Shown in pieces: positions 5,513 to 5,693 of a DNA stretch of 5,693 nt; positions within the stretch are counted from its first letter, which is position 1, and each line of letters begins with the position of its first letter. Position numbers and translations under genes: made by a program. The DNA is from an uncultured Oscillospiraceae bacterium. GTDB lineage: Bacteria; Bacillota; Clostridia; Oscillospirales; Oscillospiraceae. The stretch covers positions 1-5,693 of the forward strand of contig CAJUEG010000119.1 in NCBI GenBank assembly GCA_910584835.1, in the 5' to 3' direction. Below the pieces are notes generated by a model, which saw only the letters and a list, made by a program, of their open reading frames with translations, was not told the origin of the DNA and did no database searches.

Positions 5513-5693
5513 TCGGCGGTGTCAGTGGTGTTGATTTCAATGTACTCGGCAATCCGGCGGAACTCGTCCGCAAACTTAAAGTGAACACTGATATTGCCGT
5601 TTTCGTAAACCTTGATATGGTCTACCAGCTCAATCAGAATTTCGCGGGTCAGCTTTTCGATGTTCTGATATTTCGCAAAGGCTACCAGCGCGG
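5503..5693 (-). CDS. Serine site-specific recombinase, C-terminal end only (partial)
   Basis: The open frame enters from the right edge and ends at a TGA at 5505-5503, giving 62 residues. The segment LTREILIELVDHIKVYENG followed by FKFADEFRRIAEY matches the C-terminal DUF4368-type tail of large serine recombinases of the TnpX/TndX kind, where LTREI.(N/E)ELVD.I.VYE and F.F.DEFRR are typical. These enzymes excise and integrate mobile elements through an N-terminal catalytic serine, which lies outside the window. The DNA is clearly more AT-rich than virB4 (24 G/C in 60 bases at 5581-5640, against 39 in 60 at 4921-4980), so it probably has a different origin. Such genes usually lie at the very end of their element next to the attachment site, which fits the gene remnant seen just downstream. 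Family call is fairly secure; whether the full gene is intact cannot be seen. Confidence 0.8.
   Translation of the reverse strand, partial: ALVAFAKYQNIEKLTREILIELVDHIKVYENGNISVHFKFADEFRRIAEYIEINTTDTAEAG

Overview
The window is a GC-rich (roughly 60-65% by eye), fully coding stretch with every recognisable gene on the minus strand, so it reads from right to left. Shine-Dalgarno sites of the AGGAGG type, start/stop overlaps and the protein families point to a conjugative transfer operon of an integrative and conjugative element (ICE) from a gut Clostridia-type Firmicute (Oscillospiraceae/Lachnospiraceae-like). The host assignment is an inference from gene style, not from a marker gene.

Layout in transcription order. 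(1) 5693-5503: the last 62 residues of a serine site-specific recombinase (DUF4368-type C-terminus), in visibly more AT-rich DNA. (2) 5474-5361: a 37-residue open remnant of an unidentified GC-rich gene whose stop overlaps the next start; it looks like the surviving 3' end of an ICE gene cut by the recombinase-carrying element. (3) 5368-3425: a VirB4-like conjugation ATPase with intact Walker A and B motifs and an odd in-frame, palindrome-rich insert of about 36 codons. (4) 3428-2640: a PAPS-reductase/PP-loop family protein with a CysH/DndC-like cysteine pattern, overlapping virB4 by 4 nt. (5) 2629-2348: a small ribbon-helix-helix protein. (6) 2335-890: a 481-residue protein with a C-terminal ankyrin region. 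(7) 897-1: a membrane-anchored M23 peptidase, started by TTG and cut off by the window edge before its second metal-binding motif.

How they fit together: VirB4 powers assembly and operation of the type IV secretion channel, and the M23 enzyme would open peptidoglycan for it. The PP-loop, RHH and ankyrin genes lie between these two core genes, translationally linked to them, and have no proven role. They are the least explained part of the operon. The two most notable structural signals are the nested-element edge near 5460-5502 and the palindromic in-frame insert in virB4 (about 4313-4420). No RNA genes, CRISPR arrays or plus-strand genes were found.
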